Assembly (NCBI GenBank): GCA_964057225.1
Contig: CAXKVF010000077.1
Span: 828,513 to 892,512, forward strand
Source: Auanema rhodensis
Lineage: Eukaryota; Nematoda; Chromadorea; Rhabditida; Rhabditidae
Length of the DNA: 64,000 nt
Direction of reading: 5' to 3'
The notes below the pieces were generated by a model. The model worked only from the letters and a program-made list of their open reading frames with translations, did no database searches and was not told where the DNA came from. Shown here piece by piece: positions 39,249 through 53,149 of this stretch (positions within the stretch are counted from its first letter, which is position 1; each line of letters begins with the position of its first letter). Position numbers and translations under genes: made by a program.

Positions 39249-40128
39249 TCACGTGAAGCGAGTTACATACCAAGTGCACATCACGTGTACATTTAATTAG
39301 CATAAATTAAAGTTCACGTAAATTTCAAAGTCATGGTTACCATGAAGCAATATCAATAAAAATTTGTTTTTAGACTAATATGGACATGGGGAATCTAATT
39401 TTGAAAACCGAATCTCTTTATCTTTCACGTGAAGCGAGTTACATACCAAGTGCACATCACGTGTACATTTAATTAGCATAAATTAAAGTTCACGTAAAAT
39501 TCAAAGTCATGGTTACCATGCACCAATATCAAAAAAAATTTGTTTTTAGACTAATATGGACATGGGGAATCTAATTTTGAAAACCGCATCTCTTTATCTT
39601 TCACGTGAAGCGAGTTACATACCAAGTGCACATCACGTGTACATTTAATTAGCATAAATTAAAGTTCACGTAAATTTCAAAGTCATGGTTACCATGCGCC
39701 AATATCAATAAAAATTTGTTTTTAGACTAATATGGACATGGGGAATCTAATTTTGAAAACCGCATCTCTTTATCTTTCACGTGAAGCGAGTTACATACCA
39801 AGTGCACATCACGTGTACATTTAATTAGCATAAATTAAAGTTCACGTAAATTTCAAAGTCATGGTTACCATGAACCAATATCAATAAAAATTTGTTTTTA
39901 GACTAATATGGACATGGGGAATCTAATTTTGAAAACCGCATCTCTTTATCTTTCACGTGAAGCGAGTTACATACCAAGTGCACATCACGTGTACATTTAA
40001 TTAGCATAAATTAAAGTTCACGTAAATTTCAAAGTCATGGTTACCATGAACCAATATCAATAAAAATTTGTTTTTAGACTAATATGGACATGGGGAATCT
40101 AATTTTGAAAACCGCATCTCTTTATCTT
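39249..40128 (+). repeat. Five-monomer block, copy 2 of the 7-monomer-offset pair
   Basis: Monomers 224-228 match 217-221, including the CCGAATC marker, which is found only in these two G copies. Confidence 0.82.
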
Positions 40129-41184
40129 TCACGTGAAGCGAGTTACATACCAAGTGCACAGCACGTGTACATTTAATTAGCATAAATTAAAGTTCACGTA
40201 AATTTCAAAGTCATGGTTACCATGCACCAATATCAATAAAAATTTGTTTTTAGACTAATATGGACATGGGGAATCTAATTTTGAAAACCGCATCTCTTTA
40301 TCTTTCACGTGAAGCGAGTTACATACCAAGTGCACATCACGTGTACATTTAATTAGCATAAATTAAAGTTCACGTAAATTTCAAAGTCATGGTTACCATG
40401 AACCAATATCAATAAAAATTTGTTTTTAGACTAATATGGACATGGGGAATCTAATTTTGAAAACCGCATCTTTTCATCTTTCACGTGAAGCGAGTTACAT
40501 ACCAAGTGCACATCACGTGTATATTTAATTAGCATAAATTAAAGTTCACGTAAATTTCAAAGTCATGGTTACCATGCACCAATATCAATAAAAATTTGTT
40601 TATAGACTAATATGGACATGGGAAATCTAACTTTGAAAACCGCATCTCTTTATCTTTCACGTGAAGCGAGTTACATACCAAGTGCACATCACGTGTACAT
40701 TTAATTAGCATAAATTAAAGTTCACGTAAATTTCAAAGTCATGGTTACCATGCACCAATATCAATAAAAATTTGTTTTTAGACTAATATGGACATGGGAA
40801 ATCTAATTTTGAAAACCGCATCTCTTTATCTTTCACGTGAAGCGAGTTACATACCAAGTGCACATCACGTGTACATTTAATTAGCATAAATTAAAGTTCA
40901 CGTAAATTTCAAAGTCATGTTTACCATGAACCAATATCAATAAAAATTTGTTTTTAGACTAATATGGACATGGGGAATCTAATTTTGAAAACCGCATCTC
41001 TTTATCTTTCACGTGAAGCGAGTTACATACCAAGTGCACATCACGTGTACATTTAATTAGCATAAATTAAAGTTCACGTAAATTTCAAAGTCATGGTTAC
41101 CATGCACCAATATCAATAAAAATTGGTTTTTAGACTAATATGGACATGGGGAATCTAATTTTGAAAACCGCATCTCTTCATCTT
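39601..41184 (+). repeat. Nine-monomer block, copy 2 of the 5,808-bp-offset pair
   Basis: Monomers 226-234 match 193-201. The copy ends with an ATTGGT monomer that here runs into another GTATAT/TTTATAGA monomer (235), where a further internal duplication of this group begins. Confidence 0.86.
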
Positions 41185-42768
41185 TCACGTGAAGCGAGTT
41201 ACATACCAAGTGCACATCACGTGTATATTTAATTAGCATAAATTAAAGTTCACGTAAATTTCAAAGTCATGGTTACCATGCACCAATATCAACAAAAATT
41301 TGTTTATAGACTAATATGGACATGGGAAATCTAACTTTGAAAACCGCATCTCTTTATCTTTCACGTGAAGCGAGTTACATACCAAGTGCACATCACGTGT
41401 ACATTTAATTAGCATAAATTAAAGTTCACGTAAATTTCAAAGTCATGTTTACCATGAACCAATATCAATAAAAATTTGTTTTTAGACTAATATGGACATG
41501 GGGAATCTAATTTTGAAAACCGCATCTCTTTATCTTTCACGTGAAGCGAGTTACATACCAAGTGCACATCACGTGTACATTTAATTAGCATAAATTAAAG
41601 TTCACGTAAATTTCAAAGTCATGGTTACCATGCACCAATATCAATAAAAATTGGTTTTTAGACTAATATGGACATGGGGAATCTAATTTTGAAAACCGCA
41701 TCTCTTTATCTTTCACGTGAAGCGAGTTACATACCAAGTGCACATCACGTGTACATTTAATTAGCATAAATTAAAGTTCACGTAAATTTCAAAGTCATGT
41801 TTACCATGAACCAATATCAATAAAAATTTGTTTTTAGACTAATATGGACATAGGGAATCTAATTTTGAAAACCGCATCTCTTTATCTTTCACGTGAAGCG
41901 AGTTACATACCAAGTGCACATCACGTGTACATTTAATTAGCATAAATTAAAGTTCACGTAAATTTCAAAGTCATGGTTACCATGCACCAATATCAATAAA
42001 AATTGGTTTTTAGACTAATATGGACATGGGGAATCTAATTTCGAAAATCGCATCTCTTTATCTTTCACGTGAAGCGAGTTACATACCAAGTGCACATCAC
42101 GTGTACATTTAATTAGCATAAATTAAAGTTCACGTAAATTTCAAAGTCATGTTTACCATGAACCAATATCAATAAAAATTTGTTTTTAGACTAATATGGA
42201 CATGGGGAATCTAATTTTGAAAACCGCATCTCTTTATCTTTCACGTGAAGCGAGTTACATACCAAGTGCACATCACGTGTACATTTAATTAGCATAAATT
42301 AAAGTTCACGTAAATTTCAAAGTCATGGTTACCATGAACCAATATCAATAAAAATTTGTTTTTAGACTAATATGGACATGGGGAATCTAATTTTGAAAAC
42401 CGCATCTCTTTATCTTTCACGTGAAGCGAGTTACATACCAAGTGCACATCACGTGTACATTTAATTAGCATAAATTAAAGTTCACGTAAATTTCAAAGTC
42501 ATGGTTACCATGCACCAATATCAATAAAAATTGGTTTTTAGACTAATATGGACATGGGGAATCTAATTTTGAAAACCGCATCTCTTTATCTTTCACGTGA
42601 AGCGAGTTACATACCAAGTGCACATCACGTGTACATTTAATTAGCATAAATTAAAGTTCACGTAAATTTCAAAGTCATGGTTACCATGCACCAATATCAA
42701 TAAAAATTGGTTTTTAGACTAATATGGACATGGGGAATCTAATTTTAAAAACCGCATCTCTTTATCTT

Positions 42769-44000
42769 TCACGTGAAGCGAGTTACATACCAAGTGCACA
42801 TCACGTGTACATTTAATTAGCATAAATTAAAGTTCACGTAAATTTCAAAGTCATGTTTACCATGAACCAATATCAATAAAAATTTGTTTTTAGACTAATA
42901 TGGACATGGGGAATCTAATTTTGAAAACCGCATCTCTTTATCTTTCACGTGAAGCGAGTTACATACCAAGTGCACATCACGTGTACATTTAATTAGCATA
43001 AATTAAAGTTCACGTAAATTTCAAAGTCATGGTTACCATGAACCAATATCAATAAAAATTTGTTTTTAGACTAATATGGACATGGGGAATCTAATTTTGA
43101 AAACCGCATCTCTTTATCTTTCACGTGAAGCGAGTTACATACCAAGTGCACATCACGTGTACATTTAATTAGCATAAATTAAAGTTCACGTAAATTTCAA
43201 AGTCATGGTTACCATGCACCAATAACAATAAAAATTGGTTTTTAGACTAATATGGACATGGGGAATCTAATTTTAAAAACCGCATCTCTTTATCTTTCAC
43301 GTGAAGCGAGTTACATACCAAGTGCACATCACGTGTACATTTAATTAGCATAAATTAAAGTTCACGTAAATTTCAAAGTCATGTTTACCATGAACCAATA
43401 TCAATAAAAATTTGTTTTTAGACTAATATGGACATGGGGAATCTAATTTTGAAAACCGCATCTCTTTATCTTTCACGTGAAGCGAGTTACATACCAAGTG
43501 CACATCACGTGTACATTTAATTAGCATAAATTAAAGTTCACGTAAATTTCAAAGTCATGGTTACCATGAACCAATATCAATAAAAATTTGTTTTTAGACT
43601 AATATGGACATGGGGAATCTAATTTTGAAAACCGCATCTCTTTATCTTTCACGTGAAGCGAGTTACATACCAAGTGCACATCACGTGTACATTTAATTAG
43701 CATAAATTAAAGTTCACGTAAATTTCAAAGTCATGGTTACCATGCACCAATAACAATAAAAATTGGTTTTTAGACTAATATGGACATGGGGAATCTAATT
43801 TTGAAAACCGCATCTCTTTATCTTTCACGTGAAGCGAGTTACATACCAAGTGCACATCACGTGTACATTTAATTAGCATAAATTAAAGTTCACGTAAATT
43901 TCAAAGTCATGTTTACCATGAACCAATATCAATGAAAATTTGTTTTTAGACTAATATGGACATGGGGAATCTAATTTTGAAAACCGCATCTCTTTATCTT
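42769..44000 (+). repeat. Trimer higher-order repeat region (528-bp unit)
   Basis: Monomers 244-250 read GTTTACC, A, ATTGGT (AATAACAAT) twice, then GTTTACC. The AATAACAAT marker sits in both ATTGGT copies (246 and 249) and again in 253, showing that the trimer spread as a unit. TTTTAAAAAC marks monomers 243 and 246. Confidence 0.82.
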
Positions 44001-44704
44001 TCACGTGAAGCGAGTTACATACAAATTGCACATCACGTGTACATTTAATTAGCATAAATTAAAGTTCACGTAAATTTCAAAGTCATGGTTACCATGAACC
44101 AATATCAATAAAAATTTGTTTTTAGACTAATATGGACATGGGGAATCTAATTTTGAAAACCGCATCTCTTTATCTTTCACGTGAAGCGAGTTACATACCA
44201 AGTGCACATCACGTGTACATTTAATTAGCATAAATTAAAGTTCACGTAAATTTCAAAGTCATGGTTACCATGCACCAATATCAATAAAAATTTGTTTTTA
44301 GACTAATATGGACATGGGGAATCTAATTTTGAAAACCGCATCTCTTTATCTTTCACGTGAAGCGAGTTACATACCAAGTGCACATCACGTGTACATTTAA
44401 TTAGCATAAATTAAAGTTCACGTAAATTTCAAAGTCATGGTTACCATGCACCAATAACAATAAAAATTGGTTTTTAGACTAATATGGACATGGGGAATCT
44501 AATTTTGAAAACCGCATCTCCTTATCTTTCACGTGAAGCGAGTTACATACCAAGTGCACATCACGTGTACATTTAATTAGCATAAATTAAAGTTCACGTA
44601 AATTTCAAAGTCATGGTTACCATGAACCAATATCAATAAAAATTTGTTTTTAGACTAATATGGACATGGGGAATCTAATTTTGAAAACCGCATCTCTTTA
44701 TCTT

Positions 44705-46113
44705 TTACGTGAAGCGAGTTACATACCAAGTGCACATCACGTGTACATTTAATTAGCATAAATTAAAGTTCACGTAAATTTCAAAGTCATGGTTACCATG
44801 CACCAATATCAATAAAAATTGGTTTTTAGACTAATATGGACATGGGGAATCTAATTTTGAAAAGCGCATCTCTTTATCTTTCACGTGAAGCGAGTTACAT
44901 ACCAAGTGCACATCACGTGTACATTTAATTAGCATAAATTAAAGTTCACGTAAATTTCAAAGTCATGTTTACCATGAACCAATATCAATAAAAATTTGTT
45001 TTTAGACTAATATGGACATGGGGAATCTAATTTTGAAAACCGCATCTCTTTATCTTTCACGTGAAGCGAGTTACATACCAAGTGCACATCACGTGTACAT
45101 TTAATTAGCATAAATTAAAGTTCACGTAAATTTCAAAGTCATGGTTACCATGAACCAATATCAATAAAAATTTGTTTTTAGACTAATATGGACATGGGGA
45201 ATCTAATTTTGAAAACCGCATCTCTTTATCTTTCACGTGAAGCGAGTTACATACCAAGTGCACATCACGTGTACATTTAATTAGCATAAATTAAAGTTCA
45301 CGTAAATTTCAAAGTCATGGTTACCATGCACCAATATCAATAAAAATTGGTTTTTAGACTAATATGGACATGGGGAATCTAATTTTGAAAACCGCATCTC
45401 TTTATCTTTTACGTGAAGCGAGTTACATACCAAGTGCACATCACGTGTACATTTAATTAGCATAAATTAAAGTTCACGTAAATTTCAAAGTCATGGTTAC
45501 CATGCACCAATATCAATAAAAATTGGTTTTTAGACTAATATGGACATGGGGAATCTAATTTTGAAAAGCGCATCTCTTTATCTTTCACGTGAAGCGAGTT
45601 ACATACCAAGTGCACATCACGTGTACATTTAATTAGCATAAATTAAAGTTCACGTAAATTTCAAAGTCATGTTTACCATGAACCAATATCAATAAAAATT
45701 TGTTTTTAGACTAATATGGACATGGGGAATCTAATTTTGAAAACCGCATCTCTTTATCTTTCACGTGAAGCGAGTTACATACCAAGTGCACATCACGTGT
45801 ACATTTAATTAGCATAAATTAAAGTTCACGTAAATTTCAAAGTCATGGTTACCATGAACCAATATCAATAAAAATTTGTTTTTAGACTAATATGGACATG
45901 GGGAATCTAATTTTGAAAACCGCATCTCTTTATCTTTCACGTGAAGCGAGTTACATACCAAGTGCACATCACGTGTACATTTAATTAGCATAAATTAAAG
46001 TTCACGTAAATTTCAAAGTCATGGTTACCATGCACCAATATCAATAAAAATTGTATTTTTAGACTAATATGGACATGGGGAATCTAATTTTGAAAACCGC
46101 ATCTCTTTATCTT
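44705..46113 (+). repeat. Tandem 4-monomer repeat (704 bp plus 705 bp)
   Basis: Monomers 255-258 and 259-262 share TTTTACG at the start, ATTGGT with AAAAGCGC in the first unit, then GTTTACC, A, C. AAAGCG occurs at 44,861 and 45,565, exactly 704 bp apart. The last monomer has a 1-bp insertion in its A/T tract, the first break of phase in the window. Confidence 0.87.
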
Positions 46114-49100
46114 TCACGTGAAGCGAGTTACATACCAAGTGCACATCACGTGTACATTTAATTAGCATAAATTAAAGTTCACGTAAATTTCAAAGTCATG
46201 TTTACTATGAACCAATATCAATAAAAATTTGTTTTTAGACTAATATGGACATGGGGAATCTAATTTTGAAAACCGCATCTCTTTATCTTTCACGTGAAGC
46301 GAGTTACATACCAAGTGCACATCACGTGTACATTTAATTAGCATAAATTAAAGTTCACGTAAATTTCAAAGTCATGTTTACTATGAACCAATATCAATAA
46401 AAATTTGTTTTTAGACTAATATGGACATGGGGAATCTAATTTTGAAAACCGCATCTCTTTATCTTTCACGTGAAGCGAGTTACATACCAAGTGCACATCA
46501 CGTGTACATTTAATTAGCATAAATTAAAGTTCACGTAAATTTCAAAGTCATGGTTACCATGAACCAATATCAATAAAAATTTGTTTTTAGACTAATATGG
46601 ACATGGGGAATCTAATTTTGAAAACCGCATCTCTTTATCTTTCACGTGAAGCGAGTTACATACCAAGTGCACATCACGTGTACATTTAATTAGCATAAAT
46701 TAAAGTTCACGTAAATTTCAAAGTCTTGGTTACCATGCACCAATATCAATAAAAATTGGTTTTTAGACTAATATGGACATGGGGAATCTAATTTTGAAAA
46801 CCGCATCTCTTTATCTTTCACGTGAAGCGAGTTACATACCAAGTGCACATCACGTGTACATTTAATTAGCATAAATTAAAGTTCACGTAAATTTCAAAGT
46901 CATGTTTACCATGAACCAATATCAATAAAAATTTGTTTTTAGACTAATATGGACATGGGGAATCTAATTTTGAAAACCGCATCTCTTTATCTTTCACGTG
47001 AAGCGAGTTACATACCAAGTGCACATCACGTGTACATTTAATTAGCATAAATTAAAGTTCACGTAAATTTCAAAGTCATGGTTACCATGAACCAATATCA
47101 ATAAAAATTTGTTTTTAGACTAATATGGACATGGGGAATCTAATTTTGAAAACCGCATCTCTTTATCTTTCACGTGAAGCGAGTTACATACCAAGTGCAC
47201 ATCACGTGTACATTTAATTAGCATAAATTAAAGTTCACGTAAATTTCAAAGTCATGGTTACCATGCACCAATATCAATAAAAATTGGTTTTTAGACTAAT
47301 ATGGACATGGGGAATCTAATTTTGAAAACCGCATCTCTTTATCTTTCACGTGAAGCGAGTTACATACCAAGTGCACATCACGTGTACATTTAATTAGCAT
47401 AAATTAAAGTTCACGTAAATTTCAAAGTCATGGTTACCATGAACCAATATCAATAAAAATTTGTTTTTAGACTAATATGGACATGGGGAATCTAATTTTG
47501 AAAACCGCATCTCTTTATCTTTCACGTGAAGCGAGTTACATACCAAGTGCACATCACGTGTACATTTAATTAGCATAAATTAAAGTTCACGTAAATTTCA
47601 AAGTCATGGTTACCATGAACCAATATCAATAAAAATTTGTTTTTAGACTAATATGGACATGGGGAATCTAATTTTGAAAACCGCATCTCTTTATCTTTCA
47701 CGTGAAGCGAGTTACATACCAAGTGCACATCACGTGTACATTTAATTAGCATAAATTAAAGTTCACGTAAATTTCAAAGTCATGGTTACCATGAACCAAT
47801 ATCAATAAAAATTTGTTTTTAGACTAATATGGACATGGGGAATCTAATTTTGAAAACCGCATCTCTTTATCTTTCACGTGAAGCGAGTTACATACCGAGT
47901 GCACATCACGTGTACATTTAATTAGCATAAATTAAAGTTCACGTAAATTTCAAAGTCATGTTTACCATGAACCAATATCAATAAAAATTTGTTTTTAGAC
48001 TAATATGGACATGAAGAATCTAATTTTGAAAACCGCATCTCTTTATCTTTCACGTGAAGCGAGTTACATACCAAGTGCACATCACGTGTACATTTAATTA
48101 GCATAAATTAAAGTTCACGTAAATTTCAAAGTCATGGTTACCATGAACCAATATCAATAAAAATTTGTTTTTAGACTAATATGGACATGGGGAATCTAAT
48201 TTTGAAAACCGCATCTCTTTATCTTTCACGTGAAGCGAGTTACATACCAAGTGCACATCACGTGTACATTTAATTAGCATAAATTAAAGTTCACGTAAAT
48301 TTCAAAGTCATGGTTACCATGCACCAATATCAATAAAAATTTGTTTTTAGACTAATATGGACATGGGGAATCTAATTTTGAAAACCGCATCTCTTTATCT
48401 TTCACGTGAAGCGAGTTACATACCAAGTGCACATCACGTGTACATTTAATTAGCATAAATTAAAGTTCACGTAAATTTCAAAGTCATGGTTACCATGAAC
48501 CAATATCAATAAAAATTTGTTTTTAGACTAATATGGACATGGGGAATCTAATTGTGAAAACCGCATCTCTTTATCTTTCACGTGAAGCGAGTTACATACC
48601 AAGTGCACATCACGTGTACATTTAATTAGCATAAATTAAAGTTCACGTAAATTTCAAAGTCATGTTTACCATGAACCAATATCAATAAAAATTTGTTTTT
48701 AGACTAATATGGACATGGGGAATCTAATTTTGAAAACCGCATCTCTTTATCTTTCACGTGAAGCGAGTTACATACCAAGTGCACATCACGTGTACATTTA
48801 ATTAGCATAAATTAAAGTTCACGTAAATTTCAAAGTCATGGTTACCATGCACCAATATCAATAAAAATTGGTTTTTAGACTAATATGGACATGGGGAATC
48901 TAATTTTGAAAACCGCATCTCTTTATCTTTCACGTGAAGCGAGTTACATACCAAGTGCACATCACGTGTACATTTAATTAGCATAAATTAAAGTTCACGT
49001 AAATTTCAAAGTCATGTTTACCATGAACCAATATCAATAAAAATTTGTTTTTAGACTAATATGGACATGGGGAATCTAATTTTGAAAACCGCATCTCTTT

Positions 49101-51041
49101 ATCTTTCACGTGAAGCGAGTTACATACCAAGTGCACATCACGTGTACATTTAATTAGCATAAATTAAAGTTCACGTAAATTTCAAAGTCATGGTTACCAT
49201 GAACCAATATCAATAAAAATTTGTTTTTAGACTAATATGGACATGGGGAATCTAATTTTGAAAACCGCATCTCTTTATCTTTCACGTGAAGCGAGTTACA
49301 TACCAAGTGCGCATCACGTGTACATTTAATTAGCATAAATTAAAGTTCACGTAAATTTCAAAGTCGTGGTTACCATGCACCAATATCAATAAAAATTGGT
49401 TTTTAGACTAATATGGACATGGGGAATCTAATTTTGAAAACCGCATCTCTTTAACTTTCACGTGAAGCGAGTTACATACCAAGTGCACATCACGTGTACA
49501 TTTAATTAGCATAAATTAAAGTTCACGTAAATTTCAAAGTCATGTTTACCATGAACCAATATCAATAAAAATTTGTTTTTAGACTAATATGGACATGGGG
49601 AATCTAATTTTGAAAACCGCATCTCTTTATCTTTCACGTGAAGCGAGTTACATACCAAGTGCACATCACGTGTACATTTAATTAGCATAAATTAAAGTTC
49701 ACGTAAATTTCAAAGTCATGGTTACCATGAACCAATATCAATAAAAATTTGTTTTTAGACTAATATGGACATGGGGAATCTAATTTTGAAAACCGCATCT
49801 CTTTATCTTTCACGTGAAGCGAGTTACATACCAAGTGCACATCACGTGTACATTTAATTAGCATAAATTAAAGTTCACGTAAATTTCAAAGTCGTGGTTA
49901 CCATGCACCAATATCAATAAAAATTGGTTTTTAGACTAATATGGACATGGGGAATCTAATTTTGAAAACCGCATCTCTTTAACTTTCACGTGAAGCGAGT
50001 TACATACCAAGTGCACATCACGTGTACATTTAATTAGCATAAATTAAAGTTCACGTAAATTTCAAAGTCATGGTTACCATGAACCAATATCAATAAAAAT
50101 TTGTTTTTAGACTAATATGGACATGGGGAATCTAATTTTGAAAACCGCATCTCTTTATCTTTCACGTGAAGCGAGTTACATACCAAGTGCACATCACGTG
50201 TACATTTAATTAGCATAAATTAAAGTTCACGTAAATTTCAAAGTCATGGTTACCATGCACCAATATCAATAAAAATTGGTTTTTAGACTAATATGGACAT
50301 GGGGAATCTAATTTTGAAAACCGCATCTCTTTATCTTTCACGTGAAGCGAGTTACATACCAAGTGCACATCACGTGTACATTTAATTAGCATAAATTAAA
50401 GTTCACGTAAATTTCAAAGTCATGTTTACCATGAACCAATATCAATAAAAATTTGTTTTTAGACTAATATGGACATGGGGAATCTAATTTTGAAAACCGC
50501 ATCTCTTTATCTTTCACGTGAAGCGAGTTACATACCAAGTGCACATCACGTGTACATTTAATTAGCATAAATTAAAGTTCACGTAAATTTCAAAGTCATG
50601 GTTACCATGCACCAATATCAATAAAAATTGGTTTTTAGACTAATATGGACATGGGGAATCTAATTTTGAAAACCGCATCTCTTTATCTTTCACGTGAAGC
50701 GAGTTACATACCAAGTGCACATCACGTGTACATTTAATTAGCATAAATTAAAGTTCACGTAAATTTCAAAGTCATGGTTACCATGAACCAATATCAATAA
50801 AAATTTGTTTTTAGACTAATATGGACATGGGGAATCTAATTTTGAAAACCGCATCTATTTATCTTTCACGTGAAGCGAGTTACATACCAAGTGCACATCA
50901 CGTGTACATTTAATTTGCATAAATTAAAGTTCACGTAAATTTCAAAGTCATGGTTACCATGAACCAATATCAATAAAAATTTGTTTTTAGACTAATATGG
51001 ACATGGGGAATCTAATTTTGAAAACCGCATCTCTTTATCTT

Positions 51042-53149
51042 TCACGTGAAGCGAGTTACATACCAAGTGCACATCACGTGTACATTTAATTAGCATAAAT
51101 TAAAGTTCACGTAAATTTCAAAGTCATGGTTACCATGCACCAATATCAATCAAAATTGGTTTTTAGACTAATATGGACATGGGGAATCTAATTTCGAAAA
51201 CAGCATCTCTTTATCTTTCACGTGAAGCGAGTTACATACCAAGTGCACATCACGTGTACATTTAATTAGCATAAATTAAAGTTCACGTAAATTTCAAAGT
51301 CATGTTTACCATGAACCAATATCAATAAAAATTTGTTTTTAGGCTAATATGGACATGGGGAATCTAATTTTGAAAACCGCATCTCTTTATCTTTCAGGTG
51401 AAGCGAGTTACATACCAAGTGCACATCACGTGTACATTTAATTAGCATAAATTAAAGTTCACGTAAATTTCAAAGTCATGGTTACCATGAACCAATATCA
51501 ATCAAAATTGGTTTTTAGACTAATATGGACATGGGGAATCTAATTTTGAAAACCGCATCTCTTTATCTTTCACGTGAAGCGAGTTACATACCAAGTGCAC
51601 ATCACGTGTACATTTAATTAGCATAAATTAAAGTTCACGTAAATTTCAAAGTCATGTTTATCATGAACCAATATCAATAAAAATTTGTTTTTAGACTAAT
51701 ATGGACATGGGGAATCTAATTTTGAAAACCGCATCTCTTTATCTTTCACGTGAAGCGAGTTACATACCAAGTGCACATCACGTGTACATTTAATTAGCAT
51801 AAATTAAAGTTCACGTAAATTTCAAAGTCATAGTTACCATGAACCAATATCAATAAAAATTTGTTTTTAGACTAATATGGACATGGGGAATCTAATTTTG
51901 AAAACCGCATCTCTTTATCTTTCACGTGAAGCGAGTTACATACCAAGTGCACATCACGTGTACATTTAATTAGCATAAATTAAAGTTCACGTAAATTTCA
52001 AAGTCATGGTTACCATGAACCAATATCAATAAAAATTTGTTTTTAGACTAATATGGACATGGGGAATCTAATTTTGAAAACCGCATCTCTTTATCTTTCA
52101 CGTGAAGCGAGTTACATACCAAGTGCACATCACGTGTACATTTAATTAGCATAAATTAAAGTTCACGTAAATTTCAAAGTCATGGTTACCATGCACCAAT
52201 ATCAATCAAAATTGGTTTTTAGACTAATATGGACATGGGGAATCTAATTTCGAAAACAGCATCTCTTTATCTTTCACGTGAAGCGAGTTACATACCAAGT
52301 GCACATCACGTGTACATTTAATTAGCATAAATTAAAGTTCACGTAAATTTCAAAGTCATGTTTACCATGAACCAATATCAATAAAAATTTGTTTTTAGGC
52401 TAATATGGACATGGGGAATCTAATTTTGAAAACCGCATCTCTTTATCTTTCACGTGAAGCGAGTTACATACCAAGTGCACATCACGTGTACATTTAATTA
52501 GCATAAATTAAAGTTCACGTAAATTTCAAAGTCATGGTTACCATGCACCAATATCAATCAAAATTGGTTTTTAGACTAATATGGACATGGGGAATCTAAT
52601 TTTGAAAACCGCATCTCTTTATCTTTCACGTGAAGCGAGTTACATACCAAGTGCACATCACGTGTACATTTAATTAGCATAAATTAAAGTTCACGTAAAT
52701 TTCAAAGTCATGTTTATCATGAACCAATATCAATAAAAATTTGTTTTTAGACTAATATGGACATGGGGAATCTAATTTTGAAAACCGCATCTCTTTATCT
52801 TTCACGTGAAGCGAGTTACATACCAAGTGCACATCACGTGTACATTTAATTAGCATAAATTAAAGTTCACGTAAATTTCAAAGTCATAGTTACCATGAAC
52901 CAATATCAATAAAAATTTGTTTTTAGACTAATATGGACATGGGGAATCTAATTTTGAAAACCGCATCTCTTTATCTTTCACGTGAAGCGAGTTACATACC
53001 AAGTGCACATCACGTGTACATTTAATTAGCATAAATTAAAGTTCACGTAAATTTCAAAGTCATGGTTACCATGAACCAATATCAATAAAATTTGTTTTAG
53101 ACTAATATGGACATGGGAATCTAATTTGAAAACCGCATCTCTTTATCTT
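51042..53149 (+). repeat. Tandem 6-monomer repeat (1,056 bp plus 1,052 bp)
   Basis: Monomers 291-296 and 297-302 share CAATCAAAATTGG with TTTCGAAAACAGC, then GTTTACC with AGGCTAAT, CAATCAAAATTGG, GTTTATC, CATAGTT and A. ATTTCGAAAA is at 51,191 and 52,247. The final monomer of copy 2 (302) has lost four bases. TTTCAGGTG near 51,395 is private to copy 1. Confidence 0.88.
52978..53149 (+). repeat. 172-bp monomer with four homopolymer deletions
   Basis: Monomer 302 has A5>A4, T5>T4, G4>G3 and T4>T3, all within 53,085-53,128. No other copy has more than two indels. Four single-base contractions of neighbouring runs in one unit suggest a consensus error or one poorly supported read stretch, though a real variant is possible. 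Confidence 0.85.

Larger units (their letters stand above)
33617..40832 (+). repeat. Domain III: monomers 192-232 with CGCC, GTATAT and TTTATAGA types
   Basis: Markers largely confined here: CATGCGCC, TAAAATTC with an A8 run, GTATAT with TTTATAGA and GGGAAAT, AGCACGTG, and CCGAATC. C types return. The domain looks assembled from Domain II blocks plus a new set that is itself duplicated at 7- and 33-monomer offsets. No phase-changing indels. Confidence 0.8.
40833..52977 (+). repeat. Domain IV: GTTTACC / ATTGGT alternating monomers 233-301
   Basis: About 21 of 69 copies carry G88T (GTTTACC or its derivatives GTTTACT and GTTTATC), and a similar number are C type with ATTGGT; the two are never in one monomer. 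The usual order is GTTTACC, plain A, ATTGGT, repeated with losses and additions. No G-type copy was seen. The one indel is a +1 at about 46,054 (ATTGTATTTTT). Confidence 0.87.
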
